In this document: in pieces, positions 8,732-18,360 of the stretch
How positions within the stretch are numbered: position 1 is the stretch's first letter
How the letters are laid out: each line of letters opens with the position of its first letter
Assembly (NCBI RefSeq): GCF_030908215.1
Contig: NZ_JAVFJK010000019.1
Location: 1-38,767, forward strand
DNA from: Sinomonas sp. ASV486
GTDB taxonomy: Bacteria; Actinomycetota; Actinomycetes; Actinomycetales; Micrococcaceae
Reading direction: 5' to 3'
Length of the DNA: 38,767 nt
Position numbers and translations under genes: made by a program
The notes under the pieces: generated by a model
Told to the model about the DNA's origin: nothing
What the model saw: only the letters and a program-made list of their open reading frames with translations
Databases searched by the model: none

Positions 8732-9580
8732 ATGGCCACGCTCCAGCTGACCTCGTCCACCGTGACCGCCCCCGACGGGGCGTCCCTCGAGCTCTTCACC
8801 GCGCCGGACGGCGGGATGACGACGCGAGGGGGCGTCGTCGTCGTGCACGGATCGATGGTGACCGCGGAACTGTACAAGGAACTCGCGCTCCGGCTCGCCG
8901 AGGCGCTCCAGGCGCCCGTGCACCTGTACAACCGCCGGGGCCGCGGCGCGTCGTCGCCACAGCCGGCGGACTACTCGCTCGCCACGGAGATCTCGGACCT
9001 CGGCGCCGTGCTCGAGCACACCGGGAGCGACGCGGTGTTCGGCCACAACTACGGCGGATGCATCGTCCTGCATGCCGGGCGCGAGCTCAAGATCGGCCAG
9101 ATCGCGGTGTACGACCCGATCATCTCGTTCGAGGGCAGTATCAAGGCCGAGTGGATTCCGGAGTTCGAGGCGGCCCTCGCGGCCAAGGACGAGGAGAAGG
9201 CTCTCGCCGTCCTGCTGCGCGGGCTCCAGACCGCCGGCCCCATCGCCAAGCTTCCGCTGCCGATCCTCACGGTGCTGAACCGGATCGGCAGCCGCACGCC
9301 GCTCGGCAAGGAGCTGTCCAAGCTCCTTCCGACCGGCCCGGCCGAGATCCGCGCAGTGATCGCCGCCGACGCCGAGGCCAAGGGGTTCGACGAGTTGCCC
9401 CTCGAGACGCTGTTCCTCGTGGGCGGCGCGAGCCCCGAGTACTTCGGAGAAGCGGCCCGGAGGCTCGACGGCATTCTGCCCGCCTCCGACATCGACGTCC
9501 TGCCCAAGCTCGCCCACGACGCCCCGACGCGGCCGGCCAAGCCGCTCGTGGACCGGCTCGCGGAGTTCTTCTCGAGCTGA
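8732..9580 (+). CDS. Alpha/beta-hydrolase fold protein with Asn at the nucleophile position
   Basis: A 282-residue cytosolic protein with the alpha/beta-hydrolase layout. It has strand VVVVHGSM (residues 35-42, oxyanion-side HG), NRRGRGASS (67-75), and a nucleophile elbow at 104-109 reading GHNYGG instead of GxSxG. A late His sits in KLAHDAP. The expected catalytic Ser is Asn106 (codon AAC, one transition from AGC). The rest of the fold and the His are kept, so the protein may have lost hydrolysis and act as a binding or regulatory protein, or use unusual chemistry. It stands alone on the plus strand, divergent from lysS and with its stop 10 bases from the panC stop. In M. tuberculosis coaX and panD occupy the comparable gap. 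Confidence 0.85.
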   Translation: MATLQLTSSTVTAPDGASLELFTAPDGGMTTRGGVVVVHGSMVTAELYKELALRLAEALQAPVHLYNRRGRGASSPQPADYSLATEISDLGAVLEHTGSDAVFGHNYGGCIVLHAGRELKIGQIAVYDPIISFEGSIKAEWIPEFEAALAAKDEEKALAVLLRGLQTAGPIAKLPLPILTVLNRIGSRTPLGKELSKLLPTGPAEIRAVIAADAEAKGFDELPLETLFLVGGASPEYFGEAARRLDGILPASDIDVLPKLAHDAPTRPAKPLVDRLAEFFSS

Positions 9581-9590
9581 CCGCGCTGGG

Positions 9591-10508
9591 TCAGCGGGCG
9601 CGCAACGGCATGTTGTCGATGAGCCGCACCGGCCCGACCTTGGCCGCGACGATCGCCAGCGCCTCGCCCGTGAACGGGGTCTCCCTGCAGTTGAAGGCGA
9701 GCGGCTCAAGGGTGTCGGTGTCCACGACGTCGAAATAGTCCAGCTGGACGCCGGGCTGCGACTCGATGAGGGCGACGGCGTCATCGGGCATAAGCGGCTC
9801 GTGCGCGGCAGCGCGCTCCTCGACGAGCCTGAGTGCTCTGGACAGCACAAGGGCGGCCTCGCGGTCGGCCTCCGAGAGGAACTGGTTGCGGCTCGAGAGG
9901 GCCAGCCCGTCCTCGGCCCGCACGATCGGGACTGAGACGATCTCGACGGGGAAGTTCAGGTCCTTGACCATGCGGCGCACGATCGCGACCTGCTGTGCGT
10001 CCTTCTGCCCGAAGTACGCGCGGAATACCGTCGGCGCCCCCGCTGCCGGGCCGGGAAGCGCGAGGTGGAGGAGCTTTGCGACGACCGTGCACACGCCGTC
10101 GAAGTGCCCGGGACGCGACGCTCCCTCCCACGCGGACGCCAGCGGCCCCGCAGTCACCCGCACGAGGGGATCCCCGCCGGGGTACATCTCCTCGAGGTCG
10201 GGCGCGAACACCACATCGACGCCAGCCTTCTCCAGGAGCGCCGCGTCCGCCTGGAGAGTGCGCGGGTAGCGCTCGAGGTCGACCGGGTCGCCGAACTGGA
10301 GCGGGTTGACGAAGATCGACGCGACGACGACGTCGTTCCCCTCCACCGCGGCCTCGGCCAGCCTGCGGTGCCCATCATGGAGCGCTCCCATCGTGGGCAC
10401 GAGTCCGAGCGAGGGAGTTCCCTCGGCTCCGCGCCGGCCTTTGCCCGCGAGGTGCCGGGAGATCGCGGACTGGAGCTCGGCTCGTGTGTGCACGATCTCG
10501 ATAGGCAT
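9591..10508 (-). CDS. panC: Pantothenate synthetase
   Basis: Joins pantoate and beta-alanine with ATP to give pantothenate (vitamin B5, coenzyme A pathway). The 305-residue sequence shows the HIGH-type nucleotidyl motif ([10 protein letters not shown], about residues 38-47), the pantoate-binding stretch IFVNPLQFG, the FGQKDAQQ motif and SSRNQFLS. The KMSKS-like region is replaced as usual in PanC. The ATG overlaps the stop of the upstream DUF2520 gene by one base (TAATG), so it is the last gene of the fol-pan operon. panD is absent from this window, so beta-alanine must be made by a gene elsewhere. Confidence 0.97.
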   Translation of the reverse strand: MPIEIVHTRAELQSAISRHLAGKGRRGAEGTPSLGLVPTMGALHDGHRRLAEAAVEGNDVVVASIFVNPLQFGDPVDLERYPRTLQADAALLEKAGVDVVFAPDLEEMYPGGDPLVRVTAGPLASAWEGASRPGHFDGVCTVVAKLLHLALPGPAAGAPTVFRAYFGQKDAQQVAIVRRMVKDLNFPVEIVSVPIVRAEDGLALSSRNQFLSEADREAALVLSRALRLVEERAAAHEPLMPDDAVALIESQPGVQLDYFDVVDTDTLEPLAFNCRETPFTGEALAIVAAKVGPVRLIDNMPLRAR

Positions 10509-11452
10509 TACTCGTCCTCTTCCGTGTCCTTATCGGACGTCCTGTCCTCATCGGACTCTCTCGCGCCCTCGAGCGCCCTCTCGATCTCCGCGCGGGCCTT
10601 CGCGCTGAGCCGGCCCCGCCACTCGGCGCGGACGGCCGTGGCGTGGGCCATGGCCCGGTACGCGTCAAGGATATCGGCGCCGTCGTCCGCGAACTCCGCA
10701 AGCGCACTGACGTGCGCGGCCACCGTGCCCGCGTCGCCACGCGCCACCGGCCCCGTGAGCGCGGACTCGCCGGCTGCGAGGGCATTGTCGAGCGAGGCGC
10801 GCAGGAGGGGTCCGAGCACTGCTGCGGGGTCCGCAACGCCGATGCGCCCAAGGATCTCCGCGGCCTGCGAGGTGATCGTGACGAGGTGGTTCGACCCATG
10901 GGCGAGGGCCGCGTGGTACGCGGCACGGTCGCCCTCCGCGATGACCACGGGCTCGCCGCCCATCTCGACGACGAGCGCCTGGGCGATCGGCAGCATCGCC
11001 GGATCCGCCGTGACGCCGAAGCAGCAGTCGGTGAGGCGCGCGAGGTCCAACGACATCCCCGTGAACGTCATCGCGGGGTGGATCGCAAGCGGTATCGCGC
11101 CAGCCGCCCGCACGGGCGCGAGGATCCCCACGCCGTGCCGCCCGGAGGTGTGCGCTACGAGCTGGCCAGGCTGCCAGGCCCCCAGCTTCGCGAGGCCGAC
11201 CACGAGCGGCCCCAGCGCATCATCGGGCACGGCGAGCAGCACGAGCTCGGCACGCTCCACGATGTCCTGGATCTCGAGGATCGGCACGCCGGGCAGGAGC
11301 AGCTCAGCGCGCTCGCGGCTCGCCTCGGACACCGCCGAGACGCCGACGACGGCGTGCTGGGCCGCGCGCAGTGCCGCGCCGAGGACCGCGCCAACCTTTC
11401 CGGCACCGATAATCCCGATGCCGAGGCGTCCGGGGCGCTGCAGACTAGGCAA
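10508..11452 (-). CDS. Rossmann-fold / DUF2520 oxidoreductase-like protein
   Basis: A 314-residue protein with an N-terminal NAD(P)-binding fold ([19 protein letters not shown], about 9-27) and [14 protein letters not shown]. The helical C-terminal DUF2520 region has IHPAMTFTG and AHGSNHLV. Architecture resembles 6-phosphogluconate-dehydrogenase or ketopantoate-reductase-type enzymes. The gene lies directly before panC, as Rv3603c does in M. tuberculosis, so a ketopantoate reductase-like (PanE) role is a reasonable inference but unproven. The start is a TTG overlapping the DUF3180 stop by 8 bases, with GAGGGCGG just upstream. The C-terminus is highly acidic ([16 protein letters not shown]). 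Confidence 0.9.
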   Translation of the reverse strand: MPSLQRPGRLGIGIIGAGKVGAVLGAALRAAQHAVVGVSAVSEASRERAELLLPGVPILEIQDIVERAELVLLAVPDDALGPLVVGLAKLGAWQPGQLVAHTSGRHGVGILAPVRAAGAIPLAIHPAMTFTGMSLDLARLTDCCFGVTADPAMLPIAQALVVEMGGEPVVIAEGDRAAYHAALAHGSNHLVTITSQAAEILGRIGVADPAAVLGPLLRASLDNALAAGESALTGPVARGDAGTVAAHVSALAEFADDGADILDAYRAMAHATAVRAEWRGRLSAKARAEIERALEGARESDEDRTSDKDTEEDE

Positions 11453-11951
11453 GGCCGCCCTCGGTGTCTGGCGCCCGGCCGCCCTCGGAGAGCCCCTCGT
11501 CGTCGCCCATGTCCTCAGGGGGGATGCGGCAGAACCGCTCGACGATGAAGCCGATCGCGACCATGACGACCCCGCCGGCGATCATGAACAGCGCTGCCTC
11601 CACGACGGGTGCGGTGATGCGGGTGGCCAGCAGGGGTATCTGGTCCGCGATCACCCCGCCGTGCCACCCGAGGAGCACCGCGCCCGCGTAGGCGCACGCG
11701 TGCGCGAGCACGAGGGTTCTGGCCGCGAAGATGGGATCGAGCATGCGGGTTCGGTGGCCCGTGCGCCAACGGAGCACCCGAATGCCGAGCACGAGGGTCA
11801 CGACAGCAATCACGGCCATCGACCCGAGGGCGCTGATGGGCAGGACCGGTGTGGGGGCGGAGCTCCGCCCCGCGAAGGAGTTGGCAGCAACGCCCACCAG
11901 GCCGATCACGACGGCCACCATCACGAGCACCCACGGCTTGAGCGGCTTCAC
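11445..11951 (-). CDS. DUF3180 integral membrane protein
   Basis: A 168-residue protein with four predicted membrane spans (about 5-27, 38-60, 78-97, 112-138) and an acidic cytosolic tail (PPEDMGDDEGLSEGG). It belongs by position and topology to DUF3180, found between folK and the DUF2520 gene in many actinobacteria (Rv3605c in M. tuberculosis). The GTG start overlaps the folK stop (GTGA). Role is unknown; constant linkage to folate/pantothenate genes hints at membrane transport of a precursor, but that is speculation. Confidence 0.9.
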   Translation of the reverse strand: MKPLKPWVLVMVAVVIGLVGVAANSFAGRSSAPTPVLPISALGSMAVIAVVTLVLGIRVLRWRTGHRTRMLDPIFAARTLVLAHACAYAGAVLLGWHGGVIADQIPLLATRITAPVVEAALFMIAGGVVMVAIGFIVERFCRIPPEDMGDDEGLSEGGRAPDTEGGLA

Positions 11952-12508
11952 TGGTTTCCCCCCGCGGTCGGCGCCTCTGAGTCCATCAGCAGGTCATACC
12001 CTTCGATTCCCTCGGCGTCCGCGCAGTCCTCGAGGAGTTCTACGACCGGATGGCCCTCAAGCACGGCGAGGGGCTCGATGACGACCCAGGGGAACAGCAC
12101 GAACGCCCGCTCGGCCGCGCGAGGGTGGGGGATAGTGAGGTCCGGGTCATCGAGGCGGAGGTTGCCGTACGTGATGATGTCGATGTCGAGGGTCCGGGGA
12201 CCCCATCGGACCTCCCGTGTGCGGTGGTGCTTGGCCTCGACCTCGTGGCAGTGCTCGAGGAGCTCGTAGGGGCCGAGGGTCGTCTCGATGATCATGACCA
12301 TGTTGAGGAAGTCCGGCTGGCCGTCGGGTCCGCCCACCGGTTTGGTGTGCACCACGGGTGAGACGTCGACGAGGCGCACCTCGGGCCGGTCGACGAGGTC
12401 AGCGACCGCCTCCGCGAGGGTCTCTGCACGCGCGCCGAGATTGCTGCCGAGCGCCAGGACCGACCGGGTCCAGACCGGTCCGGTCCCTTGATTGGACTCA
12501 GACAGCAT
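11948..12508 (-). CDS. folK: 6-hydroxymethyl-dihydropterin pyrophosphokinase (HPPK)
   Basis: Transfers pyrophosphate from ATP to 6-hydroxymethyl-7,8-dihydropterin before dihydropteroate synthase acts. Signatures: LALGSNLG (about 18-25), SPVVHTKPVGGPDGQPDFLNM, and the HPPK signature RWGPRTLDIDI with metal-binding D-x-D. IPHPRAAERAFVL is the substrate loop. At 186 residues it is slightly longer than the E. coli enzyme, with extensions at both ends. It starts inside the last 11 bases of folB and ends overlapping the DUF3180 start, placing it in the folE-P-B-K operon. Confidence 0.97.
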   Translation of the reverse strand: MLSESNQGTGPVWTRSVLALGSNLGARAETLAEAVADLVDRPEVRLVDVSPVVHTKPVGGPDGQPDFLNMVMIIETTLGPYELLEHCHEVEAKHHRTREVRWGPRTLDIDIITYGNLRLDDPDLTIPHPRAAERAFVLFPWVVIEPLAVLEGHPVVELLEDCADAEGIEGYDLLMDSEAPTAGGNQ

Positions 12509-12887
12509 CGCGGCCCTCCCGGAAGACGGTCACGGAGACATCGGTGAACGGCACCGCGATCGGTGCCTTGGGCTTGTGGACGGTGAGCTCGACGGCGGTG
12601 ATGCCGAGCGGACCGAACTCGGCCAGGATCGCGTCGGCCAGTCGCACGGCGAGCGTCTCGATGAGGTCCACAGGCTCGCCCTCGATGATCGCGACGATCC
12701 TCTCGGCGACATCGCCGTAGCTCGCCGTCCGGGCGAGGTCGTCCGACGACGCCGCGGCGCCGAAGTCTGTGTGCATCACGGCGTCGACCACAAAGGGCTG
12801 CCCATCGCGCCGCTCGAAGTCGAACACACCGTGGTGCCCGACGGCCGAGACCCCGGTCAGGGTGATGAGGTCGGGCCGGATGCCCAC
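12498..12887 (-). CDS. folB: Dihydroneopterin aldolase
   Basis: Cleaves 7,8-dihydroneopterin to 6-hydroxymethyl-dihydropterin and glycolaldehyde. The 129-residue length is standard. Visible are the LTGVSAVGHHGVFDFER strand-loop, the conserved Tyr in ASYGDVAERI, ETLAVRLADAIL, and the catalytic Lys region VELTVHKPKAPI. The start is GTG 12887, six bases after the folP stop with AGGG upstream. Its last 11 bases overlap folK. Called FolX in mycobacterial maps. Confidence 0.96.
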   Translation of the reverse strand: MGIRPDLITLTGVSAVGHHGVFDFERRDGQPFVVDAVMHTDFGAAASSDDLARTASYGDVAERIVAIIEGEPVDLIETLAVRLADAILAEFGPLGITAVELTVHKPKAPIAVPFTDVSVTVFREGRDAV

Positions 12888-12893
12888 TTCGCC

Positions 12894-13811
12894 CTAGACC
12901 TTTGCCCGGGCGGCGACCTTGACGGCGTCGAGGTTCGCCGCGACGTCGTGCACGCGCACGCCCCACGCGCCCGCCGCCGCCGCGAGGGCGGTAATCGCGG
13001 CGGTCGCCGCGTCGCGGGCCAGGGGCGGAGCTGCCTTGCCGGCGCTCGTGAGGAGCTCGCCGATGAAGCGCTTGCGGGAGGCCGCGACAAGCACGGGATG
13101 GCCCAGAGCGGTGAACCGCGAGACGTGCTTGACGAGCTCCCAGTTCTGCTGCCCGTTCTTCGCGAAACCGAGACCCGGGTCGAGGATGATCCGGGAGTCG
13201 CTCACGCCGCCGGCGCGGAGGCGGTCGCGGATCTGCAGCGTCTCGGCAATGACGTCCTCGACCACGTCGCCGTAGGAGGCCAGGCCGTCCATGTGCTTCG
13301 AGTCGCCGCGGTTGTGCATGAGGACGTAGTAGGCGTTGCGCTCCGCGACGAGGCGGATCATCTCGTCCGTCACGGCGAGGCCGGAGACGTCGTTGATGAT
13401 GGTCGCGCCGGCATCGAGGGCCTTGAGGGCCGTGCTCGCCCGGCGGGTGTCCACGGAGACGAGCGCACCGGCCTTGACGAGCGCCTCGACCACCGGCAGC
13501 ACGCGCACCTGCTCGAGGTCCTCGGGCACCTCCTCGGCGCCGGGCCGCGTTGACTCGCCGCCCACGTCGATGATGTCCGCGCCGGCATAGAACATGCGCA
13601 GACCGGCGGCGATCGCTGAATCGGCGGTTGCGTACTCGCCACCGTCGCTGAACGAGTCCGGCGTGACGTTGAGGATCCCCATGACCACGGCGCGGTCGCG
13701 CGGCAGGCCATCGAAGGTCGCACGGGCGCGCGGCTTGCGGAGGATCGGGAGCGGGGATGTATTGGGCCCGGTTCCGGGCGCTGCTGCGAGAGAGTCCATC
13801 GTCGTACTCAC
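12894..13811 (-). CDS. folP: Dihydropteroate synthase
   Basis: Condenses dihydropterin pyrophosphate with p-aminobenzoate; this is the sulfonamide target. The 305-residue TIM barrel has both family signatures: [15 protein letters not shown] (about 44-58) and [13 protein letters not shown] (loop 2). It also has [26 protein letters not shown], and [10 protein letters not shown] for the phosphate. The first 40 residues are an actinobacterial extension, so a start nearer MGILNV is conceivable. The GTG at 13811 overlaps the folE stop (GTGA), which favours the longer form. Confidence 0.97.
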   Translation of the reverse strand: MSTTMDSLAAAPGTGPNTSPLPILRKPRARATFDGLPRDRAVVMGILNVTPDSFSDGGEYATADSAIAAGLRMFYAGADIIDVGGESTRPGAEEVPEDLEQVRVLPVVEALVKAGALVSVDTRRASTALKALDAGATIINDVSGLAVTDEMIRLVAERNAYYVLMHNRGDSKHMDGLASYGDVVEDVIAETLQIRDRLRAGGVSDSRIILDPGLGFAKNGQQNWELVKHVSRFTALGHPVLVAASRKRFIGELLTSAGKAAPPLARDAATAAITALAAAAGAWGVRVHDVAANLDAVKVAARAKV

Positions 13812-14419
13812 CTTCCGAGAATGAGGCTCATGGCTTCGGCGCGGGTTGCAGGGTCATGCAGTTGGCCCCGGACGGCGCTCGTGACCGTGTGCGCGCCGGG
13901 CTTGCGGACACCGCGCATCGACATGCACATGTGCTCGCAGTTCACGACGACGATCACGCCGCGCGGCCGGAGGTGGTGCACGATCGCATCCGCCACCTGA
14001 CTGGTAAGGCGCTCCTGGACCTGAGGGCGGCGCGCGTAGATGTCCACGAGGCGGGCCAGCTTGCTCAGCCCGGTCACCCGGCCGTCATGCGAAGGAATGT
14101 AGCCCACGTGGGCTACCCCGTGGAACGGTACCAGATGGTGCTCGCACGTCGAGTAGAACGGAATGTCCTTGACGAGCACGAGCTCCTCATGATCCATGTC
14201 GAATGTGACTGCGAGGAGGTCGTCCGGGCTCTGACGGAGCCCGGCGAACGTCTCCGCGTAGGCCTTGGCAACCCGCTTCGGCGTGTCCTTGAGCCCGCTG
14301 CGGTCCGGGTCCTCGCCGACAGCAATCAGGATCTCCCGGACTGCCGCCTCGATGCGGGGGAGGTCCATACCCTCACCCAGAGGCTGCTCGGACACGGCAT
14401 CGTCGTCGAAGTCATTCAC
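13808..14419 (-). CDS. folE: GTP cyclohydrolase I
   Basis: First step of folate synthesis: GTP to 7,8-dihydroneopterin triphosphate. The 203-residue type IA enzyme has the zinc/active-site motifs [12 protein letters not shown] and [12 protein letters not shown]. It also has [18 protein letters not shown] and [11 protein letters not shown]. Start is GTG 14419, 46 bases after ftsH; the reading continues into folP by a GTGA overlap. All four dedicated pterin genes (E, P, B, K) are therefore contiguous, in nearly pathway-complete order. Confidence 0.98.
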   Translation of the reverse strand: MNDFDDDAVSEQPLGEGMDLPRIEAAVREILIAVGEDPDRSGLKDTPKRVAKAYAETFAGLRQSPDDLLAVTFDMDHEELVLVKDIPFYSTCEHHLVPFHGVAHVGYIPSHDGRVTGLSKLARLVDIYARRPQVQERLTSQVADAIVHHLRPRGVIVVVNCEHMCMSMRGVRKPGAHTVTSAVRGQLHDPATRAEAMSLILGR

Positions 14420-14465
14420 GTCAAGATCCTAACGGTGCGCGGCTCGAAGGTCGGCCTGAGGCCCG

Positions 14466-16505
14466 TCACTCTCCGTCGCGATCGCCCTTCACGTACTCCT
14501 GCTCTCCGTGCGGGTGGTGCGCCATGCCGACGTCAAGCGGCTCCTCGCGCCTGGCGGCCGCGGCCTCCTCCTGGTTCTCGCGCTCCTTGCGCTCGGCCTC
14601 GGTCTCGACCGGCGGGATGTTCTGCACCGGTCGGGACTCCTTGGAGAGCCACACCTCGCGGAAGTCCCGCTTGCGCACATCCGTGAAGATCTCCGCGATC
14701 TCCCTCTGGTTGAGCGTCTCGCGGTCCAGGAGGGCCGAGGCAAGGCGGTCGAGGACGTCACGGTTGTCGGTGAGGATGTCGTAGGCCTCGTCGTGGGCCT
14801 GGTCCATGAGCCGGCGTACTTCTTCGTCCACGACGTACGCGACCTGGTCCGAGTAGTTGCGCTCATGCGCGGCGTCGCGTCCGAGGAACGGCTCGCCGCC
14901 GCCCTGGCCGAGCTTGACGGCGCCCACCCGCTCGCTCATGCCGTACTGCGTGACCATCTTGCGTGCCGTGCTCGTGGCCTTCTCGATGTCATTCGAGGCG
15001 CCCGTCGAGGGATCGTGGAACACGATCTCCTCCGCGACACGGCCGCCCATCGCATACGCCAGCTGGTCCAGGAGCTCGTTGCGGGTCACGGAGTACTTGT
15101 CCTCCTCCGGGACCACCATCGTGTAGCCGAGGGCCCGGCCGCGCGGGAGGATCGTGATCTTCGTGACCGGGGCCGAGTTGCGCAGGGCCGCGGCGACGAG
15201 CGCGTGGCCGCCCTCGTGGTACGCCGTGATCTTGCGCTCGAGGTCCTTCATGACTCGGGAGCGCTTCTGCGGGCCGGCCATGACGCGGTCAATCGCCTCG
15301 TCGAGGGCGCGGTCGTCGATGAGCTGCGCGTTCGAGCGGGCGGTGAGGAGCGCGGCCTCGTTGAGCACGTTCGCGAGGTCTGCGCCCGTGTAGCCCGGGG
15401 TCTTCTTCGCAACGCCCCGGAGATCAACGTCGCCCGCCATGGGCTTGCCCTTCGCGTGAACCGTGAGGATCTGCTCGCGGCCCTGCAGGTCCGGGGCCTC
15501 GACAGGGACCTGGCGATCGAACCGGCCGGGACGCAGGAGTGCAGGGTCGAGGACGTCGGGACGGTTCGTCGCGGCGATGAGGATGACGTTGGCCTTGGGG
15601 TCGAAGCCGTCCATCTCGACGAGGAGCTGGTTCAGGGTCTGTTCGCGCTCGTCGTTGCCACCGCCGATTCCGGCGCCGCGGTGCCGGCCGACGGCGTCGA
15701 TCTCATCGACGAAGATGATCGCCGGGGCGTTGGCCTTGGCCTGTTCGAAGAGGTCACGGACGCGGGAAGCGCCGACACCGACGAACATCTCGACGAAATC
15801 GGAACCGGAGATCGAGAAGAAGGGCACGCCGGCCTCGCCGGCGACGGCGCGTGCGAGGAGCGTCTTGCCGGTTCCCGGAGGGCCGTAGAGCAGCACGCCC
15901 TTGGGGATCTTGGCGCCGACCGCCTGGAACTTGGCGGGCTCCTGCAGGAACTCCTTGATCTCGTGGAGCTCCTCGACCGCCTCGTCGGCGCCTGCAACGT
16001 CCGCGAACGTCACCTGGGGCATGTCCTTGGTGATCATCTTCGCCCGGGACTTCCCGAACTTCATGACCTGGCTGCCGCCGCCCTGCATGCGCGAGAGGAG
16101 GAACCAGAACAGCGCCCCCAGCAGCACCACGGGGATGAGGAGGGACAGCATCGAACTGAACCAGTTGTTCTCCACCGGCTGGTCAGAGAAGCCCTGCGGA
16201 AGATTGGCGCTGTTCACCGCCGTGATGACGTCGTTGCCACGCTGCGTGATGAAGTAGAACTGGACGTTCTTGCCCTTGTCCTGGCCGTCGACGACGTAGT
16301 TGTCCTTGAGGACCAGGTCGACGCGCTCGTCACCGTTGTAGATCTTGGCCTGACCGACCTTGCCGTCCTTGAGGAGCTGCAGCCCCACCGAGGTGTCCAC
16401 GCGGGTGCTTCCGCCCGGCGCGAGCGTCCCGAAGGCGAGTAGCAGCAGGACGATCACGACGATGATCCAGACGCCCGGACCCTTGACGAAGCTCTTGACT
16501 TTCAT
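14466..16505 (-). CDS. ftsH: ATP-dependent zinc metalloprotease FtsH
   Basis: Membrane-anchored AAA+ protease for quality control of membrane and short-lived proteins. Residues 13-30 and about 115-138 are membrane spans enclosing an extracytoplasmic domain. The AAA+ core has Walker A GPPGTGKT (208-215), pore loop FVGVGA, Walker B FVDEID (265-270) and second region of homology [19 protein letters not shown]. The zinc motif is HEGGH (430-434), where most FtsH have HEAGH; both catalytic His and Glu are kept. A third ligand Asp lies in GASNDIEKA. The charged C-terminal tail (to residue 679) ends in [16 protein letters not shown]. Start ATG 16505; the Shine-Dalgarno sequence is weak. Confidence 0.98.
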   Translation of the reverse strand: MKVKSFVKGPGVWIIVVIVLLLLAFGTLAPGGSTRVDTSVGLQLLKDGKVGQAKIYNGDERVDLVLKDNYVVDGQDKGKNVQFYFITQRGNDVITAVNSANLPQGFSDQPVENNWFSSMLSLLIPVVLLGALFWFLLSRMQGGGSQVMKFGKSRAKMITKDMPQVTFADVAGADEAVEELHEIKEFLQEPAKFQAVGAKIPKGVLLYGPPGTGKTLLARAVAGEAGVPFFSISGSDFVEMFVGVGASRVRDLFEQAKANAPAIIFVDEIDAVGRHRGAGIGGGNDEREQTLNQLLVEMDGFDPKANVILIAATNRPDVLDPALLRPGRFDRQVPVEAPDLQGREQILTVHAKGKPMAGDVDLRGVAKKTPGYTGADLANVLNEAALLTARSNAQLIDDRALDEAIDRVMAGPQKRSRVMKDLERKITAYHEGGHALVAAALRNSAPVTKITILPRGRALGYTMVVPEEDKYSVTRNELLDQLAYAMGGRVAEEIVFHDPSTGASNDIEKATSTARKMVTQYGMSERVGAVKLGQGGGEPFLGRDAAHERNYSDQVAYVVDEEVRRLMDQAHDEAYDILTDNRDVLDRLASALLDRETLNQREIAEIFTDVRKRDFREVWLSKESRPVQNIPPVETEAERKERENQEEAAAARREEPLDVGMAHHPHGEQEYVKGDRDGE

Positions 16506-16630
16506 GAACTCGGGGCAGTGCCCCGTCCCTTCTCCTCATGCACACCAGTACTGCGGCGCACCAGACTGTGCCCACAGCATGACACCGTTCGGAACCGTTC
16601 ACGCATGGCCCGACGCAAAAGTTCCCCGGG

Positions 16631-16650
16631 CGGGGCAACATCGCGCCCCG
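16631..16650 (-). terminator. Possible hpt terminator/attenuator
   Basis: CGGGGC (16631-16636) pairs with GCCCCG (16645-16650) across an 8-base loop, just after the hpt stop. On the minus strand it is followed after ten bases by TTTT. The stem is only 6 bp, so this is a modest candidate; it may separate the hpt and ftsH transcription units. The remainder of 16506-16667 shows nothing else clear. Confidence 0.4.
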
Positions 16651-16667
16651 GTGCGCTGAGGGCGAAA

Positions 16668-17219
16668 TTACTCGTAGACGTGCGGTGCCAGCGTGCCGAC
16701 GAAGTCCAGGTTGCGGTACTTCTCGGCGTAGTCGAGTCCGTAGCCCACGACGAACTCGTTGGGGATATCGAAGCCGACGTACTTGACCGGGATCTTGACC
16801 TTCGCCGCGGCAGGCTTGCGGAACGCCGTGCAGATCTCGACCGACGCGGTGCCGCGGGACTCGAGGTTGGTCTTGAGCCACGAGAGCGTCAGGCCCGAGT
16901 CGATGATGTCCTCGACAATCAGGACATCCTTGCCCATGAGGTCCGTGTCAAGATCCTTGAGGATCCGCACGACGCCCGAGGACTGCGTGCCCGAGCCGTA
17001 CGAGGACACAGCCATCCAGTCCATCGTCACGTGGGAGTGCAGGGCGCGGGCCAGATCGGCCATGACCATGACAGCGCCCTTGAGGACGCCCACGATCAGC
17101 AGGTCGCGGCCCTCGTAGTCGCGGTCGATCTCGGCGGCGAGTTCCGCGATGCGGTTCTGGATCTCCTCTTTGGACTTGAGGACATGCTTGAGGTCTGACT
17201 GGACGTCTGTCGATTCCAC
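16668..17219 (-). CDS. hpt: Hypoxanthine phosphoribosyltransferase
   Basis: Purine salvage: hypoxanthine (and usually guanine) plus PRPP to the nucleotide. The 183-residue protein has the LLIVGVLKGAVMVMADLAR strand, SSYGSGTQSSG flexible loop, and the PRPP-binding signature VLIVEDIIDSGLTL. The purine-binding KYVGFDIPNEFVVGYGLDYAEKYRNL follows. Start GTG 17219 is 16 bases after tilS; the tilS-hpt-ftsH order is widely conserved from Firmicutes to actinobacteria. Confidence 0.97.
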   Translation of the reverse strand: MESTDVQSDLKHVLKSKEEIQNRIAELAAEIDRDYEGRDLLIVGVLKGAVMVMADLARALHSHVTMDWMAVSSYGSGTQSSGVVRILKDLDTDLMGKDVLIVEDIIDSGLTLSWLKTNLESRGTASVEICTAFRKPAAAKVKIPVKYVGFDIPNEFVVGYGLDYAEKYRNLDFVGTLAPHVYE

Positions 17220-17235
17220 GTGCGGCTCCTGTGGG

Positions 17236-18360
17236 TCAGCGGTGCGATACCAAGACTAGCCTCCCCGCGCGCTCCGGCGGCGGGGCGCCCTTCCGCCGCG
17301 GCTCCCGGTAGGCGCTCACGTGCCCCGGCACCTCGATCGGGCCTGCCGAACCCCGTCGGTCGAGCAGGCGTTCGAGGGCGCCGAGCCGCTCGAAGGTCGG
17401 CTGGCCTCCCAGCTCGGTCACCGCGTGGGAGAGGACGCGTCCGCGCAGCGCCGGAGGGAGGTCCAGGAGCGGGCCAATCGGAAGAACAATGGGATGCGGG
17501 GTCACCTCCCGAGGATGCGGGGTCACCTCCCTAGTGTCCGGCCCGACCTCGGCGAGGGTCCTGTAGATGCGGAGCGCCTCGTCGTCGAGGTAGTCGGCGT
17601 CGGCGCCGAGGAGCGCTGCGGTGCGGGCAAGGCCGTGTGCCACGCCCGGCCCGAGCTCCGCCTCGAGGAACGGCATGATCGTGCTCCGTACCCTCGACCT
17701 CATGAACCGCGGGTCCTCGTTCGTGGGGTCGAACCATGGTTCGAGCCCCTCGGCCGCGCAGACGTCGAGCGTGTCAGCGCGACGGAGGCCGAGGAACGGC
17801 CGAACGAACAGCCCACGCACCCGCCGCATGGCCCCCAGAGCGCGCGGCCCGGAGCCTCGGGCAAGGCCAAGGAGCACCTGCTCGGCCTGGTCGTCCAGGG
17901 TATGGCCCAAGAGCACAGCCTGCGCTCCCCACGACGCCGCCTCCGCGGTGAGCGCCGCGAGCCGTGCCGTCCGGGCGGCGGCCTCGGGCCCCTCCCCCGT
18001 CAGCTGGACGTCGACGGCGACCACACGCACCGGCGAGAGTCCGAGCTCGCCCAGCACACGCGCCGTCGTGCGTGCGACCTCGCCGGAGCCCTCCTGCAGT
18101 TGATGGTCGACGACGACGGCGCCCACCTCGAGCGCGTGCCTCCCTCCGCCGACGCCCGGGACCTCGCCACGCCGCGCGAAGTGCGCGGCGGCGGCTGCGA
18201 GCGCGAGCGAGTCAGGCCCTCCCGAGCATCCGACGAGCACTCTCGACGGCCAGCCGGCCTCCTCGAGCGCGGCCCGCACGGCGTTGCGCGCGCTTCCGAC
18301 GGCGGGGTGGAGCCGGCGCCTGCCCGGCGAGGCCGAGTCCCTGTCCGTGCTCGCGTTCAC
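17236..18360 (-). CDS. tilS: tRNA(Ile)-lysidine synthetase TilS
   Basis: Converts the wobble C34 of the minor tRNA-Ile(CAU) to lysidine using ATP and lysine, allowing AUA decoding. The P-loop SGGPDSLAL follows RVLVGC near residue 45, then GAVVVDHQLQ, the GHTLDDQAEQVLL motif and RPFLGLRR. GTG 18360 overlaps the zinc-protease stop (GTGA), which fixes the start. Odd feature: the C-terminal part contains REVTPHP twice in tandem, encoded by a 21-bp-period repeat (17492-17531) related to one at the end of the MFS gene. This looks like an in-frame repeat insertion. The C-terminal TilS domain appears reduced, as in other actinobacteria. Length 374 residues. Confidence 0.95.
   Translation of the reverse strand: MNASTDRDSASPGRRRLHPAVGSARNAVRAALEEAGWPSRVLVGCSGGPDSLALAAAAAHFARRGEVPGVGGGRHALEVGAVVVDHQLQEGSGEVARTTARVLGELGLSPVRVVAVDVQLTGEGPEAAARTARLAALTAEAASWGAQAVLLGHTLDDQAEQVLLGLARGSGPRALGAMRRVRGLFVRPFLGLRRADTLDVCAAEGLEPWFDPTNEDPRFMRSRVRSTIMPFLEAELGPGVAHGLARTAALLGADADYLDDEALRIYRTLAEVGPDTREVTPHPREVTPHPIVLPIGPLLDLPPALRGRVLSHAVTELGGQPTFERLGALERLLDRRGSAGPIEVPGHVSAYREPRRKGAPPPERAGRLVLVSHR
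17492..17531. repeat. 21-bp-period tandem repeat inside tilS
   Basis: Two 19-base identical copies (17492-17510 and 17513-17531), offset by exactly 21 bases, each containing GCGGGGTCA. On the minus strand the unit carries TGACCCCGC and adds REVTPHP twice to TilS without breaking the frame. A 40-base block aligns without gaps to 37473-37512 at 31 of 40 positions. Confidence 0.85.

Noticed and set aside
14508-16442. A 644-codon open frame opposite ftsH
   Set aside because: Same GC-driven antisense artefact; ftsH has complete motifs on the minus strand.
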